From Bacteroidota bacterium (lineage in GTDB: Bacteria; Bacteroidota; Bacteroidia; Cytophagales; Cyclobacteriaceae): a DNA stretch of 64,000 nucleotides. The translations under genes and the position numbers were made by a program. Position 1 is the first letter of the stretch; each line of letters starts with the position of its first letter. The stretch is from the NCBI GenBank assembly GCA_016178785.1, contig JACOSO010000096.1, positions 62,001-126,000 on the forward strand. The letters are read 5' to 3'. Under the pieces are notes generated by a model. The model did no database searches. It was not told the DNA's origin and saw only the letters and a program-made list of their open reading frames with translations. Shown here piece by piece: positions 1 through 8,938 of this stretch.

Positions 1-1343
1 TTATCGTGAGCCTTTTGCGCGAGGTCTTTCACCTCAAGCGCTATATGCGACAATGATTTGTTGTCAGCAAAGCGAACTACTGGCACAAGCAATCCATCTT
101 TCACGGCAACGGCAACACCAATGTGAATATGATGATTCTTGCGCATCTTGTCGCCCAGCCAGCTCACATTCACGTCAGGATGCTGACGGAGGGCAGCCGC
201 CACGGCTTTGATCACCATGTCATTGAATGAAATTTTTACCGGTGCAATTTCATTCATGCTTTTACGTGCTTCAACCGCCTTGTCCATGTTGATCTCCATG
301 GTGAGATAGAAATGAGGAGCGCTGAATTTACTTTCGGCCAATCGCTTAGCGATGGTCTTGCGCATTTGAGAAACGGGAACTTCTTCGAAGCTTTCTTGGC
401 CTACTACTTGAGGTAATATTACAGGTGCTGATGTTTTTGCATCGGCCGATTTTGAAGGCTGCGATGACGGCTTATAATTTTCTACATCATGTTTTGTAAC
501 ACGTCCGTGATCGCCAGTTCCCTGAATTTTGTTGATGTCATATCCTAAATCTTTCGCCATCTTCTTGGCCAAAGGCGATGCCTTTAATCGTCCATTGGTT
601 GACGGAGAACCATTTGACGAGGTCGTTGAAGGAGCAGCCGTTTGAATTGAAGCTGGAGCAGTCGATGTCGAAGCAACAGGCTTTGCTGCACCAGATGCTT
701 TTGCCTGATGAGCTTTCAATAACGTTTGCCAGTCTGCATTTTTATCACCTATAATGGCGAGCACATCGTTGATCTTCACCGCTTCTTTCTCTTTTGCACC
801 TATGTATAGCAATGTGCCTGTATTGTACGATTCGTAATCCATCGTGGCTTTATCGGTTTCTATTTCTGCCATCAACTCACCCGACTTCACCTGGTCTCCC
901 ACTTTTTTGTGCCACTTGGCGATAACTCCTTCTGTCATCGTGTCGCTCATTTTAGGCATCAAAGCGACTTCAGCTTTAATTCCTGAGGTATCAATTGCAG
1001 GGGTTTCAGCCACTGCTGTTGCTACTTCAGTTTTGGTTTCTGTTTTTCCTCCAGCTGTAGCAATCGATGTTTGTGCGCCCGCAAGCAGGGAAGAATAGTC
1101 TTCACCTTTATTTCCTACAATGGCCAGAACATCATTAATCTTCACGGCCTGGCCTTCTTTTGCCCCGAGATATAAAACTGTGCCTGAGTTAAACGACTCA
1201 TAATCCATCGTGGCCTTGTCGGTTTCAATTTCGGCCATCAACTCACCCGACTTCACTGTATCCCCCACTTTTTTGTGCCACTTAGCGATCACTCCTTCCT
1301 TCATCGTGTCGCTCATCTTGGGCATTCGAACAATCTCTGCCAT
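1..1343 (-). CDS. pdhC: Pyruvate dehydrogenase E2 (dihydrolipoyl acetyltransferase), 3' end beyond window
   Basis: E2 core of the pyruvate dehydrogenase complex, which transfers acetyl groups from lipoyl-lysine to CoA. The start ATG lies at 1341-1343 and the frame is open to the window edge, so the C-terminus is missing. Two lipoyl domains are visible, near residues 1-75 and 125-200, each with the ETDKAT motif (lysines about 43 and 165). Ala/Pro/Thr/Ser-rich linkers follow, then an E3-binding domain near 253-290 (SPLAKKMAKDLGYD) and the start of the catalytic domain from about 320 (RKTIAKRLAESK). The active-site HxxxDG would lie off the window. The two lipoyl domains are very similar even at DNA level. 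A 2-oxoglutarate or branched-chain E2 is less likely, because two lipoyl domains and this linker layout fit pyruvate dehydrogenase. Confidence 0.9.
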   Translation of the reverse strand, partial: MAEIVRMPKMSDTMKEGVIAKWHKKVGDTVKSGELMAEIETDKATMDYESFNSGTVLYLGAKEGQAVKINDVLAIVGNKGEDYSSLLAGAQTSIATAGGKTETKTEVATAVAETPAIDTSGIKAEVALMPKMSDTMTEGVIAKWHKKVGDQVKSGELMAEIETDKATMDYESYNTGTLLYIGAKEKEAVKINDVLAIIGDKNADWQTLLKAHQAKASGAAKPVASTSTAPASIQTAAPSTTSSNGSPSTNGRLKASPLAKKMAKDLGYDINKIQGTGDHGRVTKHDVENYKPSSQPSKSADAKTSAPVILPQVVGQESFEEVPVSQMRKTIAKRLAESKFSAPHFYLTMEINMDKAVEARKSMNEIAPVKISFNDMVIKAVAAALRQHPDVNVSWLGDKMRKNHHIHIGVAVAVKDGLLVPVVRFADNKSLSHIALEVKDLAQKAHD

Positions 1344-1355
1344 CTTCTTATTCCA

Positions 1356-1376
1356 GATTTAAGATTTAAGATTCAT
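1356..1376. repeat. 7-bp-period tandem repeat (GATTTAA units)
   Basis: Three consecutive heptads (GATTTAA, GATTTAA, GATTCAT) lie 12 bp upstream of the E2 start codon. It is the shortest member of the heptad-period intergenic repeats described for 12441-12530. No inverted partner arm is seen here. Confidence 0.55.
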
Positions 1377-1427
1377 TGAACTTCAAAAATAGGCGATTTT
1401 CGAGTAATGTGAAACGTTTTATTTCAG

Positions 1428-4400
1428 TTAGAAATTGATCGTGCCTATTAGTACTTCAAACAATGAAGTAGCTGGTGTCAGCCCTTTTGAATAACGGAAA
1501 CCAATATCCAGTTGTGGAAGAAGGCGCATCACATTGATATCTAACTTGACCTCCACACCCGTGGACATATAAGTTTGACTGATTGCCCTTGAAAAAACAC
1601 TTCTGCCAAATCCATAATCAAAAAAACCGTTAACTCTCAGTCGCTGAATATTTAACAATGGGCCAATGGCAATGTCGGGGTACCAAACCGGCAGCGTGTA
1701 GTTAGCTGACATCGAATAAAAATTTTGAAAACGTGAGACCCCAACTCCGCCACGGGGTAATGGTATTTGGTTACGGAATTGATAATTCCCGTTATCTGAA
1801 ATCGCTGAGCCTGCCTTATTCGCATAACGTAATTGATCGACTTGAGAATTTTGATAACCCCAATACCCCCAAAGTGAATGGTGCTTCATCAAGCCTGGAA
1901 AATAAAGCAGTCCATAAAATGAAAACTGTGATCCGGAATAATCACCTCCATAAGGTGTATTGTATGCATTCAAGAAAAAAGCCTGACCAAACTTGCTGTT
2001 GATATCACGCCTGCTTTGTTTAAGCAAACGATAGGCAGAAACACTAAAATGATTATAGACTAGATTTCCGTCAGCCGTATGATCTGATAAGAAATAAATT
2101 CCATGGTTGGCATCCGTTTCGATTGTGTCGTTGACAAACAATGTTGGGACAATCCTTCCGCTATTGATCGTGTTTGTAAAATTGCTGGTTTGAGTGACCC
2201 CAACTGCATTGCCCAAATTTATATTACCAAAATACTTGGAGGTAGTAGTGTTGAGTGGAAGACGCAATCCTCCCTCCATATTTTTCTCACTCCATTTAAA
2301 GGTTAGATTTTGAGTTGTACTTGTATGTGCATAGTTTGGTCTGGTGCCTGTATAACTGTCTATTGTTACATCTCCTTCGTTGACCTTACGGTCACTTTGA
2401 CTCGCAGAAAAATCAAGAATGGGATACCGACCCTGATAGCTTACCAATGCTTTCCATGCTCCGGTGTTCTCGGTTTTATCAAACTGATATCCTGCACTAA
2501 TAATTGTCGTGCTCAATATATCTTGTGAGGTAACTCCTACAAAAGCTGTTGTGAGAGAGGTGCTCACAGTACCTCCCCAACTATAGGGATTAATAATTCC
2601 CTTCCACCGATGATAGCGTTTTGTACTGTATTGTTGTTGCTTCAAGTTATTTAATAATGAAGGGTGTCCTTCCTGCTCGACCAAGTGCACAAAATTATTT
2701 TGAGGTTGTTCACGCTGAGACCATAATTTCCATGAGGATGGATCGAATGGAATTTTTACTACGTCCATTCCATCACGTCCTTGGTTGTTATAATAAATTG
2801 CCTTGCCATCCTTTGTTATCATCGGATTATAAGCTCCGTATTTGCTGCATGTAATTTGAAAACGTTTTCCCGATTTTGTATCAAGGGCATAGACATTATC
2901 AATTCCGCTAACCGGGGAATTGTACAGAATATAATCCCCGGAAGGAACGGGGTGACCGATATTCTCATTGGAGAAATCAGTCAGCATCGTCATAATCCCT
3001 GATTCTAAATTAAATTTCACAATTGCCTTGCCTTTTATATTGGTGAGCAGCGTCACAATTTCCTTTCCATCCAATGTCCAGCGAGGCATGGAAATAAAAT
3101 CATTGCCTGTGTTTTCGAAGGTTTTCAATACTCGGCCACTAAAATAATCCAGTACCAACAACCTGGTTTGATATTCGGTACTAGTCTCAATGGTGGCAAC
3201 CTTATATCCATCAGGCGAAATTGTGGCCGATGCGTATCGACCTTTCCTTGCAATCACTTGTTTCTTTTTTGCGTCCAGGTCATAACCCACGATGGCCGAA
3301 TAATTTCTCACCTGCCAACGCGGATCAAACCGGTATTCATTCCAAACAATTCTGTTGCGTGTTGCAGACAGCATTGCAGCTTCATTGATAATACCTTGAG
3401 TAAAAACTGTTTTCTCTTCTCCATTCTTCAGTGCGACTAATTTTTCGATGTCGCCAATTCCGGATTTGCGCACCACTATGCTTCCGTTCTCCAACTCTTG
3501 TGGGTACATGTAATCGGTATAGGCTTTTGTGGTTCTCGGATTTATTTTTTCAAATGAATTGATTTTAAGCGAGTCTAGTTGAGTTTTATATTCCTTTTGA
3601 AGAGTGGCAGCCATTTCATTATACAAATCTTTCACATAAAGACCAGTTTCTTTTTTCAAAGCTGAAGAGAACCGAAAAGGTATGAAGGGAACGTTCCAGG
3701 CACGAGCAGTCACTTTGTCCCAGATCAGGGGATCATTTGTTTTTTTTCGCAGATACGAAACCATACTGTAGCCCAGCACATAGTGATTGGTGATATTGTT
3801 TTTGTACGATCGCAAATATTGTTTGTGGTAATTGAATGACCTTCCTTCCTGCAGGTTCGTGCGAAAGACAAGATCAAAGTTGGGGATTCGTCCGCGCCCC
3901 GATGAAGTGAAGGCTGTTTCCGTTGCCACTGCATCGCCTTCCCAAAACCATTGAGGAGCCGCCACATAAGACATGCCCGCCAGCACATTGTAGCCAAACG
4001 CATATTTTAACAATTTATTGAACCCCCTTGCTGCGTGCTGAAACTGCGCCATGTGGCGATACTCATGCGAAGCAAGCAAGCTTAGCCAATCATTATTGCC
4101 AATGAAATTGTAATCCTGCGTAGGCATCGCATAAAATTCAGCCCTGCGCGGAGCAATGGAAACAAAAGCATTGGAAAGAGAAGATTGATTCTGCAGTACT
4201 ATGGTGATTTTTTTTGGAAGAGAGCCGATTGTTCTTGCTTCGGGCTCTCGAATACTTTCGAGCGTGTTTGCCATGCGCTGGGCTTGTCCATCAAAGCCCT
4301 GCGGGTAAAGCAAGCGGAAGTTGGGTGTATTCAATTGAAACCATTTCAGTGAGGCAGGGTTTGTCGCGGTTACGGCTGATTCCTGCGCGAAAAGTGTTAA

Positions 4401-4442
4401 CCCAACAAGAGCGATAAGTATAAAGCAAAAGATGAATTTCAT
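1428..4442 (-). CDS. Secreted peptidase-MA-like / beta-propeller / outer-membrane barrel protein
   Basis: 1004-aa exported protein with a signal peptide (about residues 1-19, ending near LFAQ). A gluzincin-type zinc motif HEYRH is at 126-130, followed by WFWEGDAVATE at 165-175, where E168 could be the third metal ligand; this resembles the peptidase MA family. The middle third (about 300-620) has repeated TolB/WD40-like propeller blades (for example ATISPDGYKVATIE, PRWTLDGKEIVTLL). The last 350 residues alternate in the manner of a beta-barrel and end in GTINF, with a terminal aromatic suited to outer-membrane insertion. The combination suggests a surface-anchored metalloprotease or a scaffold derived from one. 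No substrate can be inferred. It is transcribed alone, with no close same-strand partner. Confidence 0.7.
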   Translation of the reverse strand: MKFIFCFILIALVGLTLFAQESAVTATNPASLKWFQLNTPNFRLLYPQGFDGQAQRMANTLESIREPEARTIGSLPKKITIVLQNQSSLSNAFVSIAPRRAEFYAMPTQDYNFIGNNDWLSLLASHEYRHMAQFQHAARGFNKLLKYAFGYNVLAGMSYVAAPQWFWEGDAVATETAFTSSGRGRIPNFDLVFRTNLQEGRSFNYHKQYLRSYKNNITNHYVLGYSMVSYLRKKTNDPLIWDKVTARAWNVPFIPFRFSSALKKETGLYVKDLYNEMAATLQKEYKTQLDSLKINSFEKINPRTTKAYTDYMYPQELENGSIVVRKSGIGDIEKLVALKNGEEKTVFTQGIINEAAMLSATRNRIVWNEYRFDPRWQVRNYSAIVGYDLDAKKKQVIARKGRYASATISPDGYKVATIETSTEYQTRLLVLDYFSGRVLKTFENTGNDFISMPRWTLDGKEIVTLLTNIKGKAIVKFNLESGIMTMLTDFSNENIGHPVPSGDYILYNSPVSGIDNVYALDTKSGKRFQITCSKYGAYNPMITKDGKAIYYNNQGRDGMDVVKIPFDPSSWKLWSQREQPQNNFVHLVEQEGHPSLLNNLKQQQYSTKRYHRWKGIINPYSWGGTVSTSLTTAFVGVTSQDILSTTIISAGYQFDKTENTGAWKALVSYQGRYPILDFSASQSDRKVNEGDVTIDSYTGTRPNYAHTSTTQNLTFKWSEKNMEGGLRLPLNTTTSKYFGNINLGNAVGVTQTSNFTNTINSGRIVPTLFVNDTIETDANHGIYFLSDHTADGNLVYNHFSVSAYRLLKQSRRDINSKFGQAFFLNAYNTPYGGDYSGSQFSFYGLLYFPGLMKHHSLWGYWGYQNSQVDQLRYANKAGSAISDNGNYQFRNQIPLPRGGVGVSRFQNFYSMSANYTLPVWYPDIAIGPLLNIQRLRVNGFFDYGFGRSVFSRAISQTYMSTGVEVKLDINVMRLLPQLDIGFRYSKGLTPATSLFEVLIGTINF

Positions 4443-4488
4443 AAAGCAATAAACCCAAAAGCTACATTCATTTTTTGAAATGAAAAAT

Positions 4489-4537
4489 AGTCAATGGTCT
4501 ATAGCATTTGAACTATGGGCTATCGACTATGAACAGT
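4489..4537. repeat. 7-bp-period tandem repeat (NNNCTAT units)
   Basis: Heptads in register: AGTCAAT, GGTCTAT, AGCATTT, GAACTAT, GGGCTAT, CGACTAT, GAACAGT. The CTATCGACTATG string also occurs at 25384-25395, and a shorter form at 9621-9640. The tract fills the gap between two divergent genes, just upstream of the small ORF at 4556. Confidence 0.65.
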
Positions 4538-4543
4538 TTTATT

Positions 4544-4551
4544 TACTTTTG
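4544..4551 (+). promoter_or_regulatory. Bacteroidota -7 promoter element
   Basis: TACTTTTG matches the TAnnTTTG -7 consensus and ends 4 bp before the ATG of the small ORF at 4556. Transcription would begin at or next to the start codon, giving a nearly leaderless mRNA. No TTTG -33 element stands at the usual distance, so support is partial. Confidence 0.4.
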
Positions 4552-4555
4552 AGTC

Positions 4556-4678
4556 ATGTTCAAAAAACTGAAAGACATCTACCAACAGTACAAAGAATAC
4601 GTGCGCGTGGATTTAGTGATGTATGGTGTGATGATCTTACTGATTATTTTGTACTTTATTTATTCTGTGCTTTTCTAA
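4556..4678 (+). CDS. 40-aa single-span membrane micro-protein
   Basis: Encodes 40 aa starting MFKKLKDIYQQYKEYVRVDL and ending in a hydrophobic helix (VMYGVMILLIILYFIYSVLF) that runs to the stop. A basic amphipathic N-terminal half followed by one transmembrane helix at the extreme C-terminus is typical of a tail-anchored membrane micro-protein. A consensus -7 element lies directly upstream, and a strong stem-loop follows the stop codon by 8 bp. The codons look like normal coding sequence, with no rare-codon runs. Function unknown. It could also be a chance ORF, but the clean architecture and flanking signals argue against that. Confidence 0.55.
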   Translation: MFKKLKDIYQQYKEYVRVDLVMYGVMILLIILYFIYSVLF

Positions 4679-4704
4679 AAAAAGAAGCCCCGATTTCTCG
4701 GGGC
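4677..4704 (-). terminator. Rho-independent terminator for the TonB-dependent receptor
   Basis: Perfect 7-bp stem GCCCCGA/TCGGGGC (4687-4693 and 4698-4704) with a TTTC loop. Read on the minus strand it is followed by a T-rich run (complement of 4677-4686). It closes the receptor gene ending at 4727. It also lies just after the plus-strand small ORF and may block convergent transcription. Confidence 0.75.
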
Positions 4705-4726
4705 CCACTTTCATAAAGTCAAATCT

Positions 4727-7576
4727 TTAGAATTTAAAAACCAACTGGCCATAAAAGGCTGTTCCCAATTGGCTAAACTGAGAGCCGTTATAACCGAGAA
4801 TGCGATAGCGGCCGCTGAATTCCAAAAAGCCCTCCAACAACTGTTTTGCTGTCGGATCATTTAATGTTGCCTGAGCATTTGCATAGTTGGCATTATCAAT
4901 TGTTTGATCCGGATTGTGCGTTAATTCCAACTTCCATTTAGGTAAAACGTTGGCTATGTTGTTTATGGTAAAAGAAGCAGATATGTTTTTGGAAAACTGA
5001 TAGCCGATATTTAAATCTGTCACCACAGCTGGAGAAAACACTTGCTTGATGCACTCCATGTTAGAACCACCATTGTCAAGATCTTGGAATTTAGTAGGCC
5101 CAAAAAGGGTGTTATTCAATGTCACATTAAAATTTCCTATTGCATAATCCAAGCCTAAAATTGTTTTATACTTAGGCCGGCCTTCGGTCAACAAAGACTT
5201 CACTTGTGTATTTAAAATTGTTGCACCTGCATCTTTGATCACTTGTGGATCGTTAGGCGCACCTACAATGTCATTAGTGAGCACATAATTGCCAGCCAAG
5301 TTCATCGCCAATTTACCTGTACCTAGTTCTATGTTTTTATAACTGGCCACGAAGTCTAAACCTTGCGTATGGGTTTTAATGCCATTGATAAAGAACTGGA
5401 CACTGGTCAAATTCCCTGCCGCAAGGATTTTCCCTAACGTGCTGTTAGGATCGCTCGTGGTTATAGAGGAGCTGTAAACAATTCTATCACTAATCGTGAT
5501 GTCATAAAAATCAAGGGTTAAACTTAAGTTACTAATCGGTGTAAGGCCTAAACCAGCTGTAAAGTTCACTGACTTCTCAGCTTTTAATTTAGGGATACCT
5601 AACAAATAGGCCTCTTTACTATTGTTGTTGAATAAACCAGAAAGAACAATAGTTCCGCCAGCAAAGCTTGCCTGGGTTGATTGAGCATATATTTGATGCA
5701 AGAGCGGAGCCCTGAAGCCGCTGGAGATGGAACCTCGAAGAACTAATTTATCTTCAACAAGTTTTAAACGTGTTGAAAATTTACCTACGGTTGCATTTCC
5801 AAAGTCGCTGTATTTTTCCGCGCGAACTGTGCCCTGAATAAGGAACTTTTCTGTAATGTCCCAAGTGGCATCAACATATCCACCAAAATTGAAACGACTA
5901 TTGGTCCTTGCATTTTCAGCCCGAATACCTGGAAACGAATTTGATCCTTCCCTCGAATATGAAGCGGTATCTCCAGCAATAATCTGATAAGTTTCGCTTC
6001 TGGCTTCCGCGCCTACACCAAAATTGAAATTGCTTGTGAGAGATTTATTCAAATCAATATTCCCAACTACATGTTTAAAACTAAATCCACCAGGTTTAAA
6101 AGAAGTAGGGCTTGCCTTTCCTAAGGAGCGATTCACTGTATTATTTACAGAATAAGTTTGCTCATTGCCGCCAACAGTAATGCTTGCATCATGTCTCCAC
6201 CCATTGGTTTCATTTTTTGCACCTAATGTGGCGTTATAATCTTTTAAATCTCCTTCAAAAGTCGGCATGTATCCTACGTAACCCTCATATTTTCCTGCTG
6301 CCTTATCAGCTACAAGCTGATTGTATTGAGTGGTTCCCGGAGCAAAATAATTACTAGGGTCGGACGTGTAATCAGGTGCCCCTGCTACAGGAGTGTGCAA
6401 TAATACCTGATCTACGCGCCAGTAAGGAGTACGATAGTTCGCATTACTGATCACTTTTTTTGAAACAAATGCAGCGTTACCATAGAATTGACCCGTTTCA
6501 CTTATAGGTACGGCAAAATTGGCCAAAAATTTGGCGGATGAAGTTTCGCCTGTTCCATTGAGGTTACCTCCGGTGGGATTAACTTTTAGAAAGTTCACAA
6601 TTCCTGCATTCGCTGGATCTGTCAAAGAAGAAGTTGGTCCCGAATAACTACCGAATGTTGCGATCTCAGTAAGCACGTCTATGTTACCAGACCTGATAGC
6701 ATTGTCTTGCTGCTTTAGTTCAACTGTATAATTCAAGAACCCGCTTTTACCAAGGTTAGCTCCACTGTTCAGCGCCAATCCATACATTCCGCCATCGCCT
6801 TTACCGGTTATTCCAGATTGGAGGGTTAGTGATGAATATTCAAATTTGTCCTTTAAGATCACGTTCATTACGCCTGCTATTGCATCTGAACCGTACTGCG
6901 CTGAAGCACCATCACGCAAAATTTCAACTCGTTTTATTGCCTGGGTCGGAATGCCCGAAAGGTCTGCGCCTGTTTCACCACGACCTGGGGAGAATTGTAC
7001 ATAAAGCAATGAACTTACATTTTTACGTTTTCCGTTAATCAATACTAGCAAGCGGCTAGGCCCAAGGTTCCTTATTTCATAAGGGTCAAGCAAAGTAGTG
7101 GCATCATTCACAGGGGTGTTTACAGTATTGAATGAAGGTACCCTGTACTGAAGGGCTTTGTCAAACGAAGGTTGGCCTGTGGTTACCAAATCTTTGGCAG
7201 TGAAATTATCCACAGGTAGAGGCGTGTCAGTGAATGTTCGTTGTGAACCACGGCCTACGGATACAATTATTTCCTGAAGTTCCTCCGCGCTGCTTTGCAG
7301 AACAACAGCCAAATAGTTAGACGCAGGTACTGTGATCTCCTGTGTTGCAAAACCAATAAATGAAATCGACAGGACAACAGGGTCACCTGTTACATTAATA
7401 GAAAATTTTCCATCGGCATCAGATACAGTTCCTGTAGAGGAGCCCTTTACGGTAATATTAGCTCCAGCCACAGCTGATCCGTCCGTTGATGACGTGACAA
7501 CCCCGGTGACCAGGCGTGTCTGAGCCTGTGCCCAAAAAGCCGTGCAAATCAGACTTAGTAGTAGCAATTTTTTCAT
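4727..7576 (-). CDS. TonB-dependent receptor with CarboxypepD_reg-like domain
   Basis: 949-aa outer-membrane active transporter. It has a signal peptide (about 1-18, ...FWAQAQ) and a CarboxypepD_reg-like Ig-fold domain at about 20-110 (TGVVTSSTDGSAVAGANITV). The plug domain at about 120-240 contains VEILRDGASAQYGSDAIAGV. A 22-strand-type barrel follows and ends in LVFKF. There is no SusD partner next to it, so it is a stand-alone receptor rather than a glycan PUL unit. The substrate is unknown: iron chelates, cobalamin and peptides are all possible. It is divergent from the gene at 7709, with a 132-bp region between them in which I see no riboswitch. Confidence 0.9.
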   Translation of the reverse strand: MKKLLLLSLICTAFWAQAQTRLVTGVVTSSTDGSAVAGANITVKGSSTGTVSDADGKFSINVTGDPVVLSISFIGFATQEITVPASNYLAVVLQSSAEELQEIIVSVGRGSQRTFTDTPLPVDNFTAKDLVTTGQPSFDKALQYRVPSFNTVNTPVNDATTLLDPYEIRNLGPSRLLVLINGKRKNVSSLLYVQFSPGRGETGADLSGIPTQAIKRVEILRDGASAQYGSDAIAGVMNVILKDKFEYSSLTLQSGITGKGDGGMYGLALNSGANLGKSGFLNYTVELKQQDNAIRSGNIDVLTEIATFGSYSGPTSSLTDPANAGIVNFLKVNPTGGNLNGTGETSSAKFLANFAVPISETGQFYGNAAFVSKKVISNANYRTPYWRVDQVLLHTPVAGAPDYTSDPSNYFAPGTTQYNQLVADKAAGKYEGYVGYMPTFEGDLKDYNATLGAKNETNGWRHDASITVGGNEQTYSVNNTVNRSLGKASPTSFKPGGFSFKHVVGNIDLNKSLTSNFNFGVGAEARSETYQIIAGDTASYSREGSNSFPGIRAENARTNSRFNFGGYVDATWDITEKFLIQGTVRAEKYSDFGNATVGKFSTRLKLVEDKLVLRGSISSGFRAPLLHQIYAQSTQASFAGGTIVLSGLFNNNSKEAYLLGIPKLKAEKSVNFTAGLGLTPISNLSLTLDFYDITISDRIVYSSSITTSDPNSTLGKILAAGNLTSVQFFINGIKTHTQGLDFVASYKNIELGTGKLAMNLAGNYVLTNDIVGAPNDPQVIKDAGATILNTQVKSLLTEGRPKYKTILGLDYAIGNFNVTLNNTLFGPTKFQDLDNGGSNMECIKQVFSPAVVTDLNIGYQFSKNISASFTINNIANVLPKWKLELTHNPDQTIDNANYANAQATLNDPTAKQLLEGFLEFSGRYRILGYNGSQFSQLGTAFYGQLVFKF

Positions 7577-7708
7577 AATGAATTTGGTTTAGTTAGGGAA
7601 TAAAGTTTTAGGTTACACCAATGTAAATAAAAAAATTTGAGAATAAACTATTCGGATGCGGGTTTTAGAAAACTACTGGGTTAATTTGCACCAAAGAATT
7701 CCACGCTG

Positions 7709-8491
7709 ATGAATGTTAAATTATTTTCTCCTCTCCTTATTATTACAATGGCTGCAGCATCTTGTGCCTTTGCCCAAAAGGATTATGCATTGTCAGCGAA
7801 GGGAGATACTTTAAAAGGAGAATTAAAAATTAATTCCTTTGACAATTTGGATCGGTTGCAAGTCAATGCTGGAGGGAAAAAATCCAGCTTCACTGCACTT
7901 CAGATCAAAAGCTTTGTTAAGGAAGGCATTACATATCAATCTGTGAAATATGATAACTCCATTCGGTTTATGCGGGTGATCAAGTCAGGCTATTTAAGTT
8001 TGCTTGCCTTCAATCAAACAAATCAAGGCAGTTGGGATGGGCGATACCTCACCAAAAAAGACGGATCAAGTATGGAAGTACCCAACCTCGCCTTTAAAAA
8101 ATTACTTTCTAAATATCTGGGCGATTGCCAGGAAGTACATGACCGGATCGAAAACGGAGAACTTCCTAAACGTGATCTCGAAAAGATTGTAGACCTCTAT
8201 AATGTTTGCCTTCAAGTCAAGACAGAAACACAGACCACGGCAAAACCTTCTTCAGCACCTTCATTCGATAGTGAAAAAATGCTTGCTATCAAGAAGCTCT
8301 CTGAAAAAGTGGAGGCGGAAAATTTCCTTACAAAAAAAGATGTACTTGATTTGCTCAAAGACATTCAAGGAAAGGTTTCCAAAAATGAAGCTGTACCTAA
8401 TTACCTTGCTGAAGGCCTGAAATCTTATCTTGCCGACACACCATCGCTGCTAAAAGAAGCTAACGAGTTAGTAGCTTTACTGAAGAAATGA
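7709..8491 (+). CDS. Exported protein of unknown function
   Basis: 260 aa with a signal peptide (about 1-22, ...SCAFAQ). The N-terminal third looks like a short beta-rich domain (KDYALSAKGDTLKGELKIN), followed by a Thr/Ser/Pro-rich linker near 175-190 and a charged helical C-terminal part. I do not recognise a catalytic motif. Similar proteins that open with a 'D.I....GD...G.I' pattern are common and uncharacterised in Bacteroidota, and are probably periplasmic. Its last 15 bp overlap the convergent DoxX gene. Confidence 0.7.
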   Translation: MNVKLFSPLLIITMAAASCAFAQKDYALSAKGDTLKGELKINSFDNLDRLQVNAGGKKSSFTALQIKSFVKEGITYQSVKYDNSIRFMRVIKSGYLSLLAFNQTNQGSWDGRYLTKKDGSSMEVPNLAFKKLLSKYLGDCQEVHDRIENGELPKRDLEKIVDLYNVCLQVKTETQTTAKPSSAPSFDSEKMLAIKKLSEKVEAENFLTKKDVLDLLKDIQGKVSKNEAVPNYLAEGLKSYLADTPSLLKEANELVALLKK

Positions 8492-8881
8492 CGGTAAATA
8501 TTTTCTGATAAGCTCTGGAATCTGAGTTCTGCTTTTCCAAAAAGAAAATAAGGCACACAGTAATACCACCACGGCATAAAAGAAAAGCTGCCCTCCATCG
8601 TCTCTGAAAATTCCAATCACTGTGAGGTGTGAAAGAATTGCACCCGCCATCAGTCCAATGGCGAGAATTGAACCAATCCAGACTGTTGATGGAATCAGAA
8701 TTAAAATTGAGGCGATCAATTCAAGCATCCCCGAACCGATTCGACCCCAAGGTTCAGCACCAAGTTGACTAAATATTTTTACTGATTCTTCAGCCCCCGT
8801 AAATTTAAAAAATAGGGTTTGCAGCATGATGAACGCGGCAATGATTCGGGCAATCCAAAATAAAACAGTTTGTGGCTTCAT
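8477..8881 (-). CDS. DoxX-family membrane protein
   Basis: 134-aa protein with four predicted membrane helices (about residues 8-25, 48-66, 72-90, 98-115), the usual DoxX layout. KFTGAEESVKIFSQLGAEPWGRIGSGMLEL matches the helix 1-2 loop of the family, quoted here only to show its position at about 27-55. The family includes subunits of terminal oxidases and thiosulfate:quinone oxidoreductases, but many members have no known role, and nothing nearby points to one. It is convergent with, and overlaps by 15 bp, the exported protein at 7709. Confidence 0.8.
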   Translation of the reverse strand: MKPQTVLFWIARIIAAFIMLQTLFFKFTGAEESVKIFSQLGAEPWGRIGSGMLELIASILILIPSTVWIGSILAIGLMAGAILSHLTVIGIFRDDGGQLFFYAVVVLLCALFSFWKSRTQIPELIRKYLPSFLQ

Positions 8882-8938
8882 AAAACAAAAGTAGCATCAA
8901 ACTACAAAAATTATGTCTTACGGATGACTATTCCTATT

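Noticed and set aside
7577-7708. Cobalamin or other riboswitch upstream of the TonB receptor
   Set aside because: Only 132 bp between divergent genes, and no conserved B12-box or paired structure seen.
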